Below the pieces are notes generated by a model. It had not been told where the DNA came from, made no database searches, and saw nothing but the letters and a program-made list of their open reading frames with translations. The translations under genes and the position numbers were made by a program. This document shows positions 63,957-64,000 of a stretch of 64,000 nt of DNA, one piece after another. The stretch is from Rhodococcus pyridinivorans. Lineage in GTDB: Bacteria; Actinomycetota; Actinomycetes; Mycobacteriales; Mycobacteriaceae. Location: contig NZ_FNRX01000002.1 of NCBI RefSeq assembly GCF_900105195.1, positions 1,674,001-1,738,000 on the forward strand. Reading direction: 5' to 3'. How positions within the stretch are numbered: the stretch's first letter is position 1; each line of letters begins with the position of its first letter.

Positions 63957-64000
63957 CGCTGGATTGAGGTGCCGCCTTCGTAGCGACACTCGGCACCGAG

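Overview
This 64 kb window is a gene-dense, GC-rich chromosomal segment of an actinobacterium of the order Mycobacteriales, most likely a Rhodococcus. The reasons are very frequent GTG starts, translationally coupled GTGA/ATGA gene junctions, mycothiol synthesis (MshA), the SenX3-RegX3 phosphate two-component system, and a full menaquinone gene set that includes a MenJ-type reductase. The gene order closely follows, as far as I remember it, the M. tuberculosis Rv0485-Rv0566c region with insertions and losses. There is no prophage, IS element, rRNA operon or CRISPR array. Almost all of it is core genome.

Layout. 0-6.5 kb: end of a ROK regulator, a tocopherol-cyclase-like gene divergent from an MFS transporter, an alpha/beta hydrolase coupled to mshA and a YbjN-like gene, then an Rpf-type secreted protein behind a 444 bp leader with a large hairpin. 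6.7-9.1 kb: a 4CL-type CoA ligase and a decayed Tat-exported amine-oxidase/phytoene-desaturase-type gene. 9.2-16.2 kb: gpm, senX3-regX3 (with a PHO-box-like repeat), a Cys-rich conserved protein, ppx/gppA, an ISVAEL membrane protein and a TIM-barrel isomerase. 16.1-23.7 kb: a MerR regulator divergent from a small membrane protein around a perfect 18+18 bp palindrome, a thioesterase, proC, a BldC/excisionase-type HTH, the 33-residue ribosomal protein bS22, an epimerase, an acyltransferase, a HAD-IB hydrolase and a glutaredoxin-like protein. 23.8-30.3 kb: rex-hemA-hemC-hemD-hemB with a near-consensus Rex operator in front. 31-41 kb: an acyl-CoA dehydrogenase, hemL, a phosphatase, the cytochrome c biogenesis set (tlpA-ccdA-resB-ccsB), a MinD-like ATPase and a BldC-like regulator.

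41-44.5 kb is the most unusual part: a Cds1-like PLP enzyme, then a 71-residue HTH protein with a textbook leaderless promoter carrying two GTCAA-N6-TTGAC dyads, coupled to a stand-alone Clp N-domain protein, and a heptad-repeat membrane protein. 45-62.8 kb holds the menaquinone genes menA, menE, menB, menC, menD, menG, menJ and a polyprenyl synthase, interleaved with pitA, a VOC protein, a siderophore-interacting protein, a flavin reductase, a mannosyltransferase and htpX. The window ends with yajQ (minus strand), tRNA-Tyr and tRNA-Thr.

Functionally, the segment joins respiration (menaquinone, haem, cytochrome c assembly) with redox sensing (Rex) and phosphate sensing (SenX3-RegX3, PitA). 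Short tandem duplications (18-34 bp period) recur at gene ends and inside low-complexity coding tracts. I see no obviously new multi-gene system. The best candidates for unexplored biology are the HTH/Clp-N pair, the MerR/membrane-protein pair and the tocopherol-cyclase-like protein.
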